This document shows positions 47,502 to 59,379 of a stretch of 64,000 bases of DNA, piece by piece. The stretch spans positions 4,549,158-4,613,157 of the forward strand of contig NC_134024.1 in the NCBI RefSeq assembly GCF_040712315.1, in the 5' to 3' direction. A program made the translations under genes and the position numbers. This DNA comes from Castanea sativa (Eukaryota > Streptophyta > Magnoliopsida > Fagales > Fagaceae). Positions within the stretch are counted from its first letter, which is position 1; each line of letters starts with the position of its first letter. The notes beneath the pieces were generated by a model. The model was not told where the DNA came from. It did no database searches and saw nothing but the letters and a program-made list of their open reading frames with translations.

Positions 47502-48292
47502 TCAAGTTCGACTACCCGGAGGCATTTTGGGTAGATGGACACTAGGATTTGGTTCTGCCAGAGGTACCGGGACTCTACTTTTGTTCCCCTCTGAAAATTT
47601 AAAACAATAATAACGCAAATATTAAGACTCCTTTAAAATTATGACATACTAGAAATCCTATCAATTTTGGATTCAGATCCTCTAGAGTTCCTAGGGTACT
47701 CTACCAAGTAGAGTTCATTAAATCCTAACCACTCTTTAATGATTTAATGGTCTAGATTTTGCCATGTCAGCATTTCATTAACAATCATCTTAATTGTTTT
47801 GTTTACAACATTATTTTATTATTTTAAGAATATTATTAATGAAATGCTGACATGGCAAAATCTAAACCATTAAATCATTAAAGAGTGGTTAGGATTTAAT
47901 GAACTCTACTTGGTAGAGTACCTAAGAACTCTAGAGGATCTGAATCCATCAATTTTACCATACAAAGCTTACAAATTAAAATGTCAACAATTACAAAGAA
48001 AAAAAGTGCTCAAGTTCCGATACCTAGAGTTGATGACTTTTTGGTTTGCTTATTACCATAACCTACTCCAAAATTGATCCCTGGTGTTTGTGCTGTTGGA
48101 GGCGCCATGACACCTTTCGGCTCTAAAAGAACAAGACAATAATGTCGCAAAATTAAAACATTTTCAAATTACAACCTTTAAATGAAAAGGCTTACAGACT
48201 TTTTTTTTTTTTAAAGCAAATAAGCTTAACTTATTTCATTGTCTTTTTCACTCGATTCATCTTAATCAAATGAGAATAATACAAAGAGGCCA
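47502..48292 (-). pseudogene. Second copy of the secreted-protein gene, exon 1 lost
   Basis: Exon 3 (47502-47590) and exon 2 (48024-48122) keep open frames, phase-1 borders and AG/GT sites. Exon 2 reads PKGVMAPPTAQTPGINFGVG, then YGNKQTKKSSTL; exon 3 reads NKSRVPVPLAEPNPSVHLPK and ends GSRT. The promoter block and ATG region survive at 48290-48370. The signal-peptide body and exon-1 donor are gone: a deletion of about 145 bp relative to unit A joins the ATG region to intron sequence, and translation from that ATG stops after about 20 codons. Exons 2 and 3 have diverged much in residues while staying open, which may mean past selection for change. Confidence 0.65.
47669..47947. mobile_element. 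Mutator-type MITE with 9-bp TSD
   Basis: The 279-bp foldback runs ggattcagatcctctagag...ctctagaggatctgaatcc, with arms of about 115 bp ('catgtcagcatttcattaa' and its complement). It is flanked by exact atcaatttt (47660-47668, 47948-47956). Nine-base duplications are the mark of Mutator-like elements. Unit A has the uninterrupted site near 36468. Confidence 0.9.
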
Positions 48293-49744
48293 TCGTTTTG
48301 GTACATGAACGCATCTCTAGGGCATGGAATTATATATAGGCTATATAAGTATATAGTCCAAAGATCACTTAGTAAAAAAAAAAAAAAAAAAAGGAATTTG
48401 CCTCCTACTTTCTTATCTCATCGAAAGTTACTTTTATTTTGTCCAGTCAATTTAAGACTTGTTTATAACATTTCTAAATTACATTTTTTTTACATTATAA
48501 TATAAAAATATTGCAAAATTGATGTAGCTTTTTGATTTGTCTATAGCATTACTCAAAACTTTATGCTTATAAACACAAACTAATTAGCTTGAGTCATGAT
48601 TAAAAATAGATATGGATGTCCAATCCTCTGCAAGTCTGCATCACAATCTATCACGGGTAAACTTTTTACTATTGAATCAAACCATTTTCAATGGCAACCT
48701 TTTCTTTTTCTGGAATGTCATTGATTGCACTGAACTTCTACCGAAATGTACAACCAAATCTTCTGCCATAAAGAAGCAAAAGATTTTTTTTTTTTTATAG
48801 GAATCCAACAAAGTATATCCAAATTCCAACAATATTGTTCTTGACCTAACTTGGTTATTTAATTACTAGACATCACGCTCTCCTTGTCCTGGAATTCCCT
48901 TGGAATTTGATTACTAAAGATCCGTTTGAGTACCGCTTATTTTATTAAAAACTGATAATACTAGTAAAATAATTTTTAAATGTGTGAATAATTCCGTAGA
49001 CAACCCATTTTTAATGAAAGTTTTGGTGAAAAAAGAGGTTTGTAAGGTCCGTGAACAGTACACAAGGCCCACTGAAAGTGCTGAAACGTGTTTCTCAAAA
49101 AAAAAAAAAAACGCAGACATAGGATAGTGCTTTTCAGCACTATCCAAATGCATACGAAGCTTTTATGCCATAATCCAAAATTGCATCCAGCTAATTGTCA
49201 CTCTCAAGTCTCAATAGGGCTACTAGGCTTTCATTTTTTGCTTATTTGATGTCTTTCTTGCTCAAACAATCTTTTTAAAAAATAAAATCTAATTAGCCAA
49301 AATCAAGGACTAAAACATAGCACTATTCTTTAGTGATGTATCTCAAAAGGATAACTTCAAAACCTAAAAGGATTTTAAAAAATTGCTTAAGAGGCTGTAG
49401 AGACTGCAGGTCTTAGAGAAAGGGGCACAACTTGATGTACATCCAACAAGAGGTTGGTCAACAATGGATTTAGGAAATATACAGTGTTGGGAATACAACA
49501 GCAAATATACAAACTATATATCAAGAGTTCCTTTTCGCAGTAACAAACTTCACCGGCCAGGATTAAAGAGGTAGTTGCAAAATGCATAGCTCTCATCAGC
49601 TTGAATGTCATATACCCATATGAACAACTATAAGAAAGATCGACAATTAGAATAGTATTTTAAAGAGTTAATATTAAACATCTAATATTAGTCAAGCTTA
49701 GAATCTAAACCTCTAATGCAAAAGTGGGATACCTTATCTTTTGA

Positions 49745-50500
49745 CAAGGTTCTTTTAAGTGGGATACCTTTTCCTTTATAGTTTAAGGGGGTAGTCTTTA
49801 TTTCCTTCTTACTTATTTTTTTATGGCAGTATAAAAACAGGTGAGACATCCACAAGGCAAGCATTATAAGCACTACCAGCAACATGATTGAATCTTTTTC
49901 TCATTCTTCTACTTTTTTTGAGATAAGTAAAAGTAAATATACTCCACTAACTTAAAAAACACAACATCTTTGAATTTTATATATTCAAATTATAATTTAT
50001 AAATTATAAGAATATGAGGAATGGTTGGATCTTAAATATTATAATTACTTCAAAATCTCCAGAGAGTTCATGAATTGAATGGTTAGGAAGTGGGAACAAT
50101 GTATAACTCTGCCACGGCTGATTTCTACAGTGTTATCAACTAACCTCATTGACATGGTGACTTGACTCACATGGTATATGAATACTTAATTTGAGAAAAT
50201 ATTTAACCAGAGACTTCAGGTTGAATTTTCATAAACTAAATACTTCTAGGAGATAGCTGCTAGAAAAATACTGGAGTAAACAAAAATAAACGCATGATAA
50301 GCCAATGACCTTTGGGTCTAAGGGCACTTCCAACCCATAAAAATAGGATGTTGAATTAGGCTATGGATTCAAATCCTATGGAATGCACGAGCTATCAGGG
50401 AATAAATAATAACAAGCAATAATAATATTTTTCTAAAAAAAAAAGGGAGAAAAAAAAAACTTACTAGAATTAAATGCTAAGACAACAGCAATCACTTTCT
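49745..50500. other. Intergenic, no gene seen
   Basis: Between unit B and the 3' end of the SMC2-like locus. It probably includes the 3' untranslated region of that locus near 50440-50500. Nothing else is recognised. Confidence 0.45.
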
Positions 50501-53500
50501 CTATTTAGCTGCAACTGTCCTTTGAACAGTAGAAACACCGTCCACAAATTTTGTTCGGAAAAGAACATTAGCATTATTGAATATGCCTTCTTTCAATGAG
50601 ACCACAATAAACTGCAGAAGCAAAAAACAAAAGAGAAGAAGATTACTCAAACCAGGCTAAAGGTAACAGAAAGCTGATTTCACCTAACAAGTTCCATTAT
50701 CAAATTTGATGCATTTGACACCTCATTCTTCAGCATATGTTTCCTCAAAGATATTTAAGCATTAATGCATTTCTATTTGGTGAAAAGAATGTTCTCATTT
50801 TTTCTGTAAGAGTAGGATGCAACACATGACATGACATGGCAGTTGCCATGTTAATGTCTGCATAGAACTTGTAAAGAAGACTTGTAAACTAGCATCCCCC
50901 ACCCCCCTGCTAGGGATGCTTTACTATATTGTTTAGTACCATTGAATCAAGAATTCAATAGTTTTGTCAAGCAAAATTTTCGGAAATTATTGTTATTATA
51001 ATTTGCATATGACATACAAATGGAATGCATTTTGCATATTCTAGCTCAATGTGCCTTGTATCATATGATGTAATTAAAATTTAAATCAAAGTTTCATAAT
51101 ACTACATTTATCCTTCATTAACATACAATTAAAATGTAATTCATACTACATTTATCCTTCACTTCACTTGTATCACATATATTATATCATGTTTTGCAGA
51201 AGCATACATAGCAAAAAGTCTTACTTTCAAGATCTTTTTTTTTTGTAAGTTACACATGAGAGGAAGGAGTAGTTGTTGAGCTATAGCTCATTGGTTTTTT
51301 AAAGATCTTAAAAGCATTGTGATTCCTTTTATCTGCTTTCTTAAGTCAAGCATTTATACTGTGAAAATTGAGTAAATATTGATCCAAGCAAGAATATTGA
51401 CCATCTTTTAAGATAGAATTGGGAAGTGTCCAAGCAGTATACATGCATTTAAAAAAAGTATACACACTATATGAAGCTATGGTAACTCACCTCTAAATTA
51501 CCAACAGCCAAGTAAAAAACATATATATGGGGCCAAAAAGTGTTGAACAACAGTGCTCAAGAGGGCCAAAAAGAATATATGTTTCACTGTGTTTCAAAAC
51601 TTCTGCTTTAAACAGATTAAAAATAAAGCACTAAGCTTTACACATTTGATATGATTTATATTATATAACTTGTATGCTTTATATTTTACGAAGATGAAGT
51701 GGAAGAGAAGAAAACAAAACACAAAACATCACATACACCACAAACAAGTCATCAAACCTGAGAGTGTGGAAAGTGAGTTTTTGTCATTCTCCCTATGTTC
51801 TGCGTGTGGCTTAGATCAAGAGCTGCATCAACCTGCATAACACCTTAAGAATCAAATCGTTTGTAGATCTGAGAACTACTTTTTATACAAGAAAGCTCAG
51901 TATGGAAGGTCTCATGTGTATGTATGGGTACAAGATAATGAAAAGCCATAGCTATTAATTTGCAAATCACACAGATTTTTTTTTTCCGTAAGTTGGATTA
52001 AAGATTAGTTAAGTTGAAAGAATTATGATAGAGGTGTCCCAATTGACTAATCCAATAGTAGTAGGATTATTGAGGATATATCAAATGATTTGGAAGAATT
52101 AAGTACCTCATCCAATATGGAAAGCGGAGCTGGTTTAAAGAGTAGCAGTGCCTAGATTAGAGAAAGTGCAAGCGGAGATCGTTGGCCTCCACTGAGTTCT
52201 GACAGGGATTGTTTCCAAACAGATCCAAATGCAACACGAACCTCAAGACCATCAAGGAAGCTGCATCCTTCAGGAGGTTCTAGCTTTGCCATTTTTCCAG
52301 ACAATAGGGTAGAAAAGATGGATCCAAAGTCACTGAAGAAAATGGACAAATTTCTGAGAGTAAGTCTGATCAAAGCTTTGAGAAATAACAACCAGATGAA
52401 ACATCAAAATACATGGAGGAGATAGATTACTAGTTCCAATCTCCACTTCAACTTAGAAAGCAGATCTCAAATAAAACACAACTTACCTGTTAACTTTTAC
52501 CCAAGTAACTTTTAGTGTTTCCTTCTTCTTCTCATCTAGCTCTTCAATGACCTTCTTGATTTTGGACTTGTCATTCTAGGAAAAACAAACCTATAGTAAG
52601 TGAAGAGAAATCAAAGTATAACTTCAGACAGATCAGGGGTACAAACCTCAATGATGTTTTTCTTGGACATCAAGTCATTGTACTCATCTTCTGCTTTCTC
52701 AAAAATTGCCATAACTTTCTTGTTCACCCTTTTCTCAAGGCTTCATAGATGAAACAAAAACAAATATTTGATCACCACTTTGTGTGATGAAAGTCAATAA
52801 ATTATTGGGGAAAAACTACTAATAGAAGAACATAAAAATAACCAAAAAGATAATAATAATCAATTGAAAAACAATGAATTTTCTAAGTCACACACCCAGA
52901 TTGTTCCACCTGCAGTCTCTCAAGTTCTTCCCTTGCCTTAAGAGGATCACGAGATGCGAAATCATAATCAGTCCCACTTCTTCCAAATAGCTGTTTCTCA
53001 GGTGCAATCCAAGCATGCTTCTCAATAAGCTTGTCTACCTTTGTAGAGCAATATTTCTGTTCCATCTCCATTCGTTTGACCTAAGTCAGAAAACCAAAAG
53101 CCAATTGATTCAGTATATCAAGTTATAGGTGAATTCTGCGCAGATATAAAAGCAAATTACCTCATTTTCCATCTTCTTCCTCTCAAGATTAGTCTCACTA
53201 AGTTTATGTTGAAGTTTCTGCTGGTCTTTAAGTATACAACTAATTTGGGAATCACATTCCTTCATCTTCTGTCGAATCAAATTGAGTTTGGCTTGAGCGT
53301 GATCATGATTATTCCTAGTGGCAGCAACCTGCAACAAAGAAGCATGGGATGGTAATTTCAACACCACATAATTTGTCAAAGTATTTGTGTTTACCTTGGC
53401 TTTATGTTCCTCTAATTCAGCAGTGAGACTGTCAATTTGTGTTCTCAAAGAAACTAGTTGAGCCTCCGAGGAGGCACGTTCCTGTACAACAGCTTCCATT

Positions 53501-54929
53501 TCCATAACAAGTCTCTCCTTTTCATTTTCATGCCCCTACTAGCCAACAAAAACATGTGACAAGAAGTTAAAGAGCAAGAACCAAGCACTTATTAGATACC
53601 TGAAGCAAAGGGCATTAACACTTAGTAAATGACAATATTATTTAGCTATCCAAAGATTTATGAAATAACTGTGAGGCCAAGACCTCTACATGTATGGCAG
53701 CATCACCAGATATTCTGTGTTTTGACTAACATCTGACTTCCCCATCCTTAATGACATTTCTTCTAATAATAACATAATGATTATTGACTAAATAACCTAT
53801 AACAATTTTTATTTAATTAAGTAAATGGCAGAAACCTTAAGGAGTGTTATAGGTACCTCCTTGAGGTTTTTACATGCCCACTGGGTTCTTCTGTTTTTGG
53901 AGGGGGAAGAGTGGGACAAAAGAAAATTTCATTGCAATAGAACTTGAACTAGCCAATGCAAAACAATATTTGACCATCACAATCAGTAAGAGTAGATTGT
54001 GAAAAGTAATTATACTTCGACAGTAGCACATTGGAAAACAGTAGGATGATGAAGATAGAAGGCAGGCATACCTAAAGATCATACGCAACATTATAAGAAA
54101 ATTCAGCAACGTACCTTGACAGCTTTTGAAGATGACTGCATTGGAGCTTTTACTGCCTTAATCTTTTTCTCCAAATCCTTGAGCCTGCCCTCCCGATTAT
54201 CACCATGTTCTTTGATTGATTTCTCAAGTAATGAAACTGTATTTACACAGTTTTCATATACAAGTTGCTTTTCCTTACCCGCAGATTTTGCTTCTTCAAG
54301 CTCCAGCTCGATTTTCTTCACTAATTCACCAAGCTAGATTGCGCCCAAAAACAAATATCAAAACAAAATATTATTCATAGGTATATAGACCACATCTGAG
54401 AGACGGAAATAAGCAGAACCTTATGATGCTCATTTTGCTCAGCCCTGCCCTGAAATAATGGAAGGTCATATGATTTAAGCTCCAACTGTGTTTTAAGGTC
54501 AGTGAACTTTTTCTGAAGAGGCATGAGCAGTACAATCTGCAATGTGAGGACAAGAAGCCGGCAACAACAAAGAACTTCAAAATTTGCATACAGCTATAAG
54601 CCTTCAAAAGATAAACATGCACTTCAAGAGTCCATGTGTAAGAAATGAAAACAATGATAATAATAGCTACGCAACCACAACAGGTTCAATACACCAAAAA
54701 ATAAAATGACTGATCAAAGATAATAGAGGACTAGAGGTAACAAGATACAAAAACATGAATATAGCTTATAAAGTATCAGTTCAACCTAATTATATAAAAT
54801 CCTTGTACTCTTCAAAATAAAAATAACATAAAATAAGAATACATGTTGCAATGAAGAAACAAAATTTTGCACTGAGAAATAATATGGTTTGCTAAATCTA
54901 TTAACTGCAACAGTATAACAAAATGATTT

Positions 54930-55150
54930 GAACCCGTCAAGGTGCAGCCTAGTGGTTGGAGGCTTGGGACAAGCTGGAGACCCAAACCTCCTGGATTCGA
55001 TCCCCACTAGGAGTTTCCCCAAATTACCTGATCCACGGTACTAGTGAGTGGGGTCGTGTATCCATAGTTTACAGTTTACTCCCCAGGGGAAGTCCAAAGG
55101 GCCCTTCCTTGGTGAGGTTCCACACCATCCAAAACAAAAAAAACAAAAAC
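54930..55150 (+). mobile_element. tRNA-derived SINE in an SMC2 intron
   Basis: A-box-like 'cagcctagtggttgg' (about 54945) and B-box-like 'ggattcgatcccc' (about 54993) are followed by a body ending 'ggtgaggttccacaccatcc' and an A-rich tail. The body differs from the SINE at 26655, so it is another family. Target duplication not resolved. Confidence 0.7.
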
Positions 55151-55206
55151 AAATTTAACACACTAAAGGCATAAGGGGATGATCAAAAGGAAACGGTTGT
55201 AGGCAG

Positions 55207-56184
55207 CAGTGTTGTTAAAAGCGTGCTTAAGCGCAAAGCGCACACCCCTTGGGGCTTTTTTCCTCTAAAGCAAGGTGCCCACACTTTTTTGAGCTTTTTG
55301 TAAGTTTTAAAAATATATATATCCTTAATTGATTTTTAGCCATTACATCTAAATATGTTTGATATAAGCCATTGATTTAATATATAAATGAATTAGATGA
55401 ATTTGCTGAAAATAGCAATGAATGGTTGACTGGAAGAAATATATAGATGAATTAGTGTGGTGTGCTATTATACACCTAATAGATGATAGCAATAAATGGT
55501 TGACTAGAAGAGTAGAAGAAGATGAACTAGATGAATTTGCTAAACATAATCTTGTGTTTGATGATGATATTTTCACATGGGGTAGTGTTACTAGAGCTTC
55601 TAGAGTTGAAGAAGAAAGATTGAACTTGAGATCAAGAATGGGGCCACTAGGGCAAGCAACAAGTTCAAGTTCTAGTTGACAACATGCTCATCATGATGGA
55701 GATGAAGATGATGAGGGCTACAAATCTTGTGATGACAATGATGATGGTCCCTTGCTTAATGAGGATGATGATTACGTAGATTAGGATTGCATTGCATATT
55801 TGCATTGATTTTGTTAGGCGAAGATAACATCACTTAACATTAATCTAGTACTTTTTAGCCTTTGCCTTTATGGTTCTAAACTTCTATTTTGATTCAACCA
55901 TGTTTTGTAATCATGGCCATCAAATATCATGGTTATATATATTTTGTAAAGCACAAGAGAATTATATCAATATTATATAAATTATACAAAATGTTTTATT
56001 GTAATTTATATAATTAATTGGTTACTTGATTGTTGTATTGATCATTAATAATTTTTTTAGCTTTATTAAATTAAAATAAAATAAAAAAGTGCGCTTCACA
56101 TCGATCAAGCGCGTGCTTGCGCTTTGCGCCTAGGCTCTAGGAGGCCTTTGCACATAAGTGTGCTCAGTGCTTTTAACAATACTG
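55207..56184 (+). mobile_element. Non-autonomous hAT element with transposase tail
   Basis: The ends cagtgttgttaaaagc and gcttttaacaatactg are inverted complements with one mismatch. The 8-bp flanks gtaggcag (55199-55206) and gtacgcag (56185-56192) match at 7 of 8. Both fit hAT. Subterminal 'gcgcaaagcgc' and 'gcgctttgcgcc' words also pair. Inside, 55422-55760 keeps a relic of a hAT transposase C-terminus (FAKHNLVFDDDIFTWGSV) followed by an acidic tail. Most of the transposase is gone, so it needed help in trans. Confidence 0.85.
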
Positions 56185-56272
56185 GTACGCAGTGAGATTA
56201 CCATGCCTTTCACAAGATTTGGCTCCAAATGAGACTATGACAACTAAGAATTTATGTCTTCAACCCCAACAA

Positions 56273-56507
56273 ATTGTTGGATTGACACAAGTGTTGCACT
56301 CCAACACTAAAAAGCGAACTGTGAAGATAGGCATATATTTTTCATTGTGCATTCCAATAAAAAATGCACAATGCCGGGCACACAATGCTATTGTTGGATT
56401 GACACAAGTGTTGCACTCCAACACTAAAAAGCGAACTGTGAAGATAGGCATATATTTTTCATTGTGCATTCCAATAAAAAAATGCACAATGCCGGGCACA
56501 CAATGCT
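56273..56507 (+). repeat. 117-bp perfect tandem duplication
   Basis: Two units starting 'attgttggattgacac' (56273, 56390) and ending 'cgggcacacaatgct' differ only by one extra A in an A-run. It lies in the SMC2 intron next to the hAT element. The near identity points to a very recent event. Confidence 0.92.
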
Positions 56508-59274
56508 TCCAAATCCAGACACCAAGCACAAATAAAGTATGTGTTCATAGATGTATCACATTAAAAAACATTTCTACCATTATCTTTATTATTAGCCATT
56601 GTGTTTATCTTTACGAATGTAGTTGACAATACAGCAAAGAAACTAAAAACTTCAGAGCAGATTCAGCACCAAGGGCTTTTTTTTTTCTTTTTTTGTCTCG
56701 CTAAACTTCTTTGCATGCTAACAAGGATTATTTTGACAAGTGACTGGTAGAGAAATTTTCTAATGAAAATGTTTACTGCAAACTGTTTTCAACTCTACTT
56801 AGAACAAGCAAAATGCATTTGTCATGGATAAACATATCAAACATCAAGGATATGAATGCACTCATAGGGCCCACATAATTATAAGTCTTTAATCATGTCA
56901 AAAAGAACTTGGAGAACTCGGATTCCTCCAATTAACTATCAATGCAAAGACCGAAATGTAACATGCATCGTTAAAAGTGTATGTATAAAGAAATTTCCCT
57001 GATAATCACAAGAAACTTTAATTCTGGCAAAGACAATAGGCTGTTCAAGGTCTACCTTTGCTTCAATTTCAGACAACATTTTCTGATGTGTATGAAGTTT
57101 TGATTCAGCCTCTGCCAAATGATGAAGTTGCCTTAACAAATCACCACCACCCCTAAAGCAACAAATGGTTATTTTATAAGGTCATCTAGAACATCTATAA
57201 AGAAGAAGACACAAATACTTGAAAGCATATTCTAACAAGCATAAAATAACAATACCTTTGAGTTCGTAGGCAAAGCACACAAACCATGCAATAGAACAAT
57301 ATTGGTTCTATATAATTAGTCAGGAAACCTATGAATCTTATTAGAGAGAGAATGTTTGCAATAAATTTAAGAATGCCTGAGACAACTATCAACTAGAGCA
57401 CAAGTAAAAATAGTGACTTACTTGCGGCTTCCACCGGTCAAAAGACCAGTTGGCTGAAATATATCCCCTTCAAGAGTGACACTTCGGGTGCAAATTTCCC
57501 TATTAAAGCAACCTATGAAACATTAGACAAAGTGCAAGTCAAATTGGGCAAAGCCATAAGAAAATGCAATGTGCAACTAATGATTGAGAAATCTCGATTT
57601 TAAAAATAAATAAATAAATGAAAAGGCATCATCGGAAAAGCATGTCCAACAGACCTGGATACAAAACCTATAAGTACCAAGAACAATAACATTAAAGTGA
57701 CAATGATTAGAAGGGGAAACATCAGATAATTTGGCATTTCAGACACTTTAGGTCACGACACTTGTGTCCAACTGTGTTTAAGATTGATTTGGAAACAAAA
57801 AAAAAGAGTTTATTAAAATTGTATAACAATGTGAAAGTCAAGCCTTTTTGTCAAGACTACTAGAACACCAAATAAAAGATGTGAACATGCCATCACCAAA
57901 GCAAGGACAACCACCATGAGTTGAATCAAGCTCTTGAATTGATGCCCTAGATGAAAAAAGAGCCAAAAAGGGGCGTACTTTCTTTGCAGCATCAACGGTC
58001 TTGCAAACAAAGGTTGAACCAAATACATATTCCATAGCAGTCTGCAATTTACAGTACACAAACTTTTAGAATTTGATAAAATGTATATTCAACTCATCCA
58101 TGAAAGGATAAAGAAAAGGTACAGAAGTTGATCACAAGTCTATGCATCTGCTGTTTGTAACTAGCAAACAACCAAAATGAAAAATACATGCAACAAACTT
58201 CAGCACCCAAATTTGTTTAGGTGCAGAAAAATGCATCACAAACCTTACCACTAATTACTTGAATGTTTAACAATAATTCCACAGAAAAATGCATCAACAA
58301 TTCAAAATAAGCAGCTCGCAGTTTTGAGGCTTAAAACATCAAATCAAATGGGCCCATTGGAAACACACCTTCAACTCCTCCTCATAACCAACCAAGGAAA
58401 GAGCCAGTTCTGCATTATCATTGCCTACCTAAAATTGAAAGAATAGTATTATTCCCAGAACAATTTATCTGACAAAGATGTTAGACTGTGGGGAAAAATT
58501 AATGCAGTGACTAACCAATCTAACAGCAGAATGTTGAACCCTTGGGGGAACAAGGTGGGATTGTATTTTGTTCAAAGGTATAATTGTCACTCTTCTTCGA
58601 AGATCACCATTCTGAAGCAGTTGTTTCCCAGTATTTTCTGTGTCTACAACAACATTAAACAACTTTCCACCAGCAGTAACCTGAAAGTTCACTAAATTTG
58701 TAAGAGTCAACTTACCAGATTTCAGATATGAAACGAACAATGATGTATCATGCATTCTAACCTCTAAGGCAGTCATCTTGGAGCTATCCCTTACTTTGAT
58801 AAGCTTTGCCACCACACCTTTTACCTTTGACCTATCAAAATTCCTCATAGGGTCACGGTATGTGAACTCAACATTTGCTAATTGTGCTGACAGATTACGT
58901 ATTTCATCCTTCAACTTCTGCACCAGCTCCAACTCAAATGCACGATCCTGAAGAAATATTTTAATTTACAGAATTATTGACTAAACTGAGATTTATATAC
59001 TATATAAGTGGTGGATATAACCATAGCAACCTTTTGTAATGCCTCCATCTGTCCCTCTTTATATGGAAGAGACCCTAATGCCTTCTTAACATTTTCAACA
59101 TCACTTGTTCTAGCCTTAACTTCTTCACGTTTTGACATTAACTGACGTCTTTTCATAAGCCCCTCAATATACAATTACCATTTTAAACAAACAACTCCGC
59201 TTGCAAAACAGTTAGCAATTTAGCACTGAAACCCACAAACATTTACATCTTGCACTGTACTGTGTGTGTGTGTG

Positions 59275-59375
59275 TCAAAGGCGGGAAAATTTAACGTTGA
59301 TTCATTTTTTGGGCCAAGACGGGGTGTACCCAACTGTGTTGGGTTGGGCTTTTTACTGACTAGTTTGGGCTGAAT
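59275..59375 (-). promoter_or_regulatory. E2F and TGGGCY cluster upstream of the SMC2 relic
   Basis: On the minus strand 'ttttcccgcc' (59280-59290) matches the E2F consensus TTTSSCGC. TGGGCC at 59310 and TGGGCT at 59345 and 59366 (plus strand) match site II elements. Both are typical of promoters of plant proliferation genes. They lie only 130-220 bp above the first SMC2 exon present. A short (GT)n run is at 59260-59275. Function is inference. Confidence 0.5.
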
Positions 59376-59379
59376 TCTA

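Larger units (their letters stand above)
45296..49740. repeat. Segmental duplication unit B
   Basis: The compact (about 4.4 kb) partner of unit A. It lacks the gypsy element, the TIR element at 35172, the solo LTRs at 43086 and 44284, and the long intron repeats. It therefore shows the pre-insertion state. It has its own MITE at 47669 and has lost exon 1 of the peptide gene. Confidence 0.8.
50501..59150 (-). pseudogene. SMC2: SMC2 (condensin) C-terminal half, pseudogene
   Basis: SMC2 is the condensin ATPase that compacts chromosomes. Seventeen minus-strand exons match it in order: 59031-59150, 58762-58947, 58516-58680, 58369-58428, 57979-58041, 57422-57512, 57056-57152, 54420-54536, 54115-54333, 53395-53535, 53161-53328, 52896-53080, 52647-52740, 52487-52575, 52107-52332, 51758-51832, 50501-50611. 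They encode the end of coil 1, the hinge (FTYRDPMRNFDRSKVKGVVA), coil 2 and the C-terminal head ([12 protein letters not shown]; Walker B ILDE; D-loop [11 protein letters not shown]). Lesions: a one-base deletion in the 91-bp exon 6, a TAG at 52152-52154 between signature and Walker B, and a short in-frame loss in exon 1. The Walker A half is absent from the window. Splice sites are intact, so decay is recent. Confidence 0.88.

Noticed and set aside
47669..47947. miRNA precursor from the long hairpin
   Set aside because: Near-perfect arms over 115 bp and a 9-bp target duplication identify a MITE; no separate evidence for a miRNA.
54930..55030. tRNA gene candidate
   Set aside because: Same reasoning: tRNA-like boxes head a SINE body with an A-rich end.
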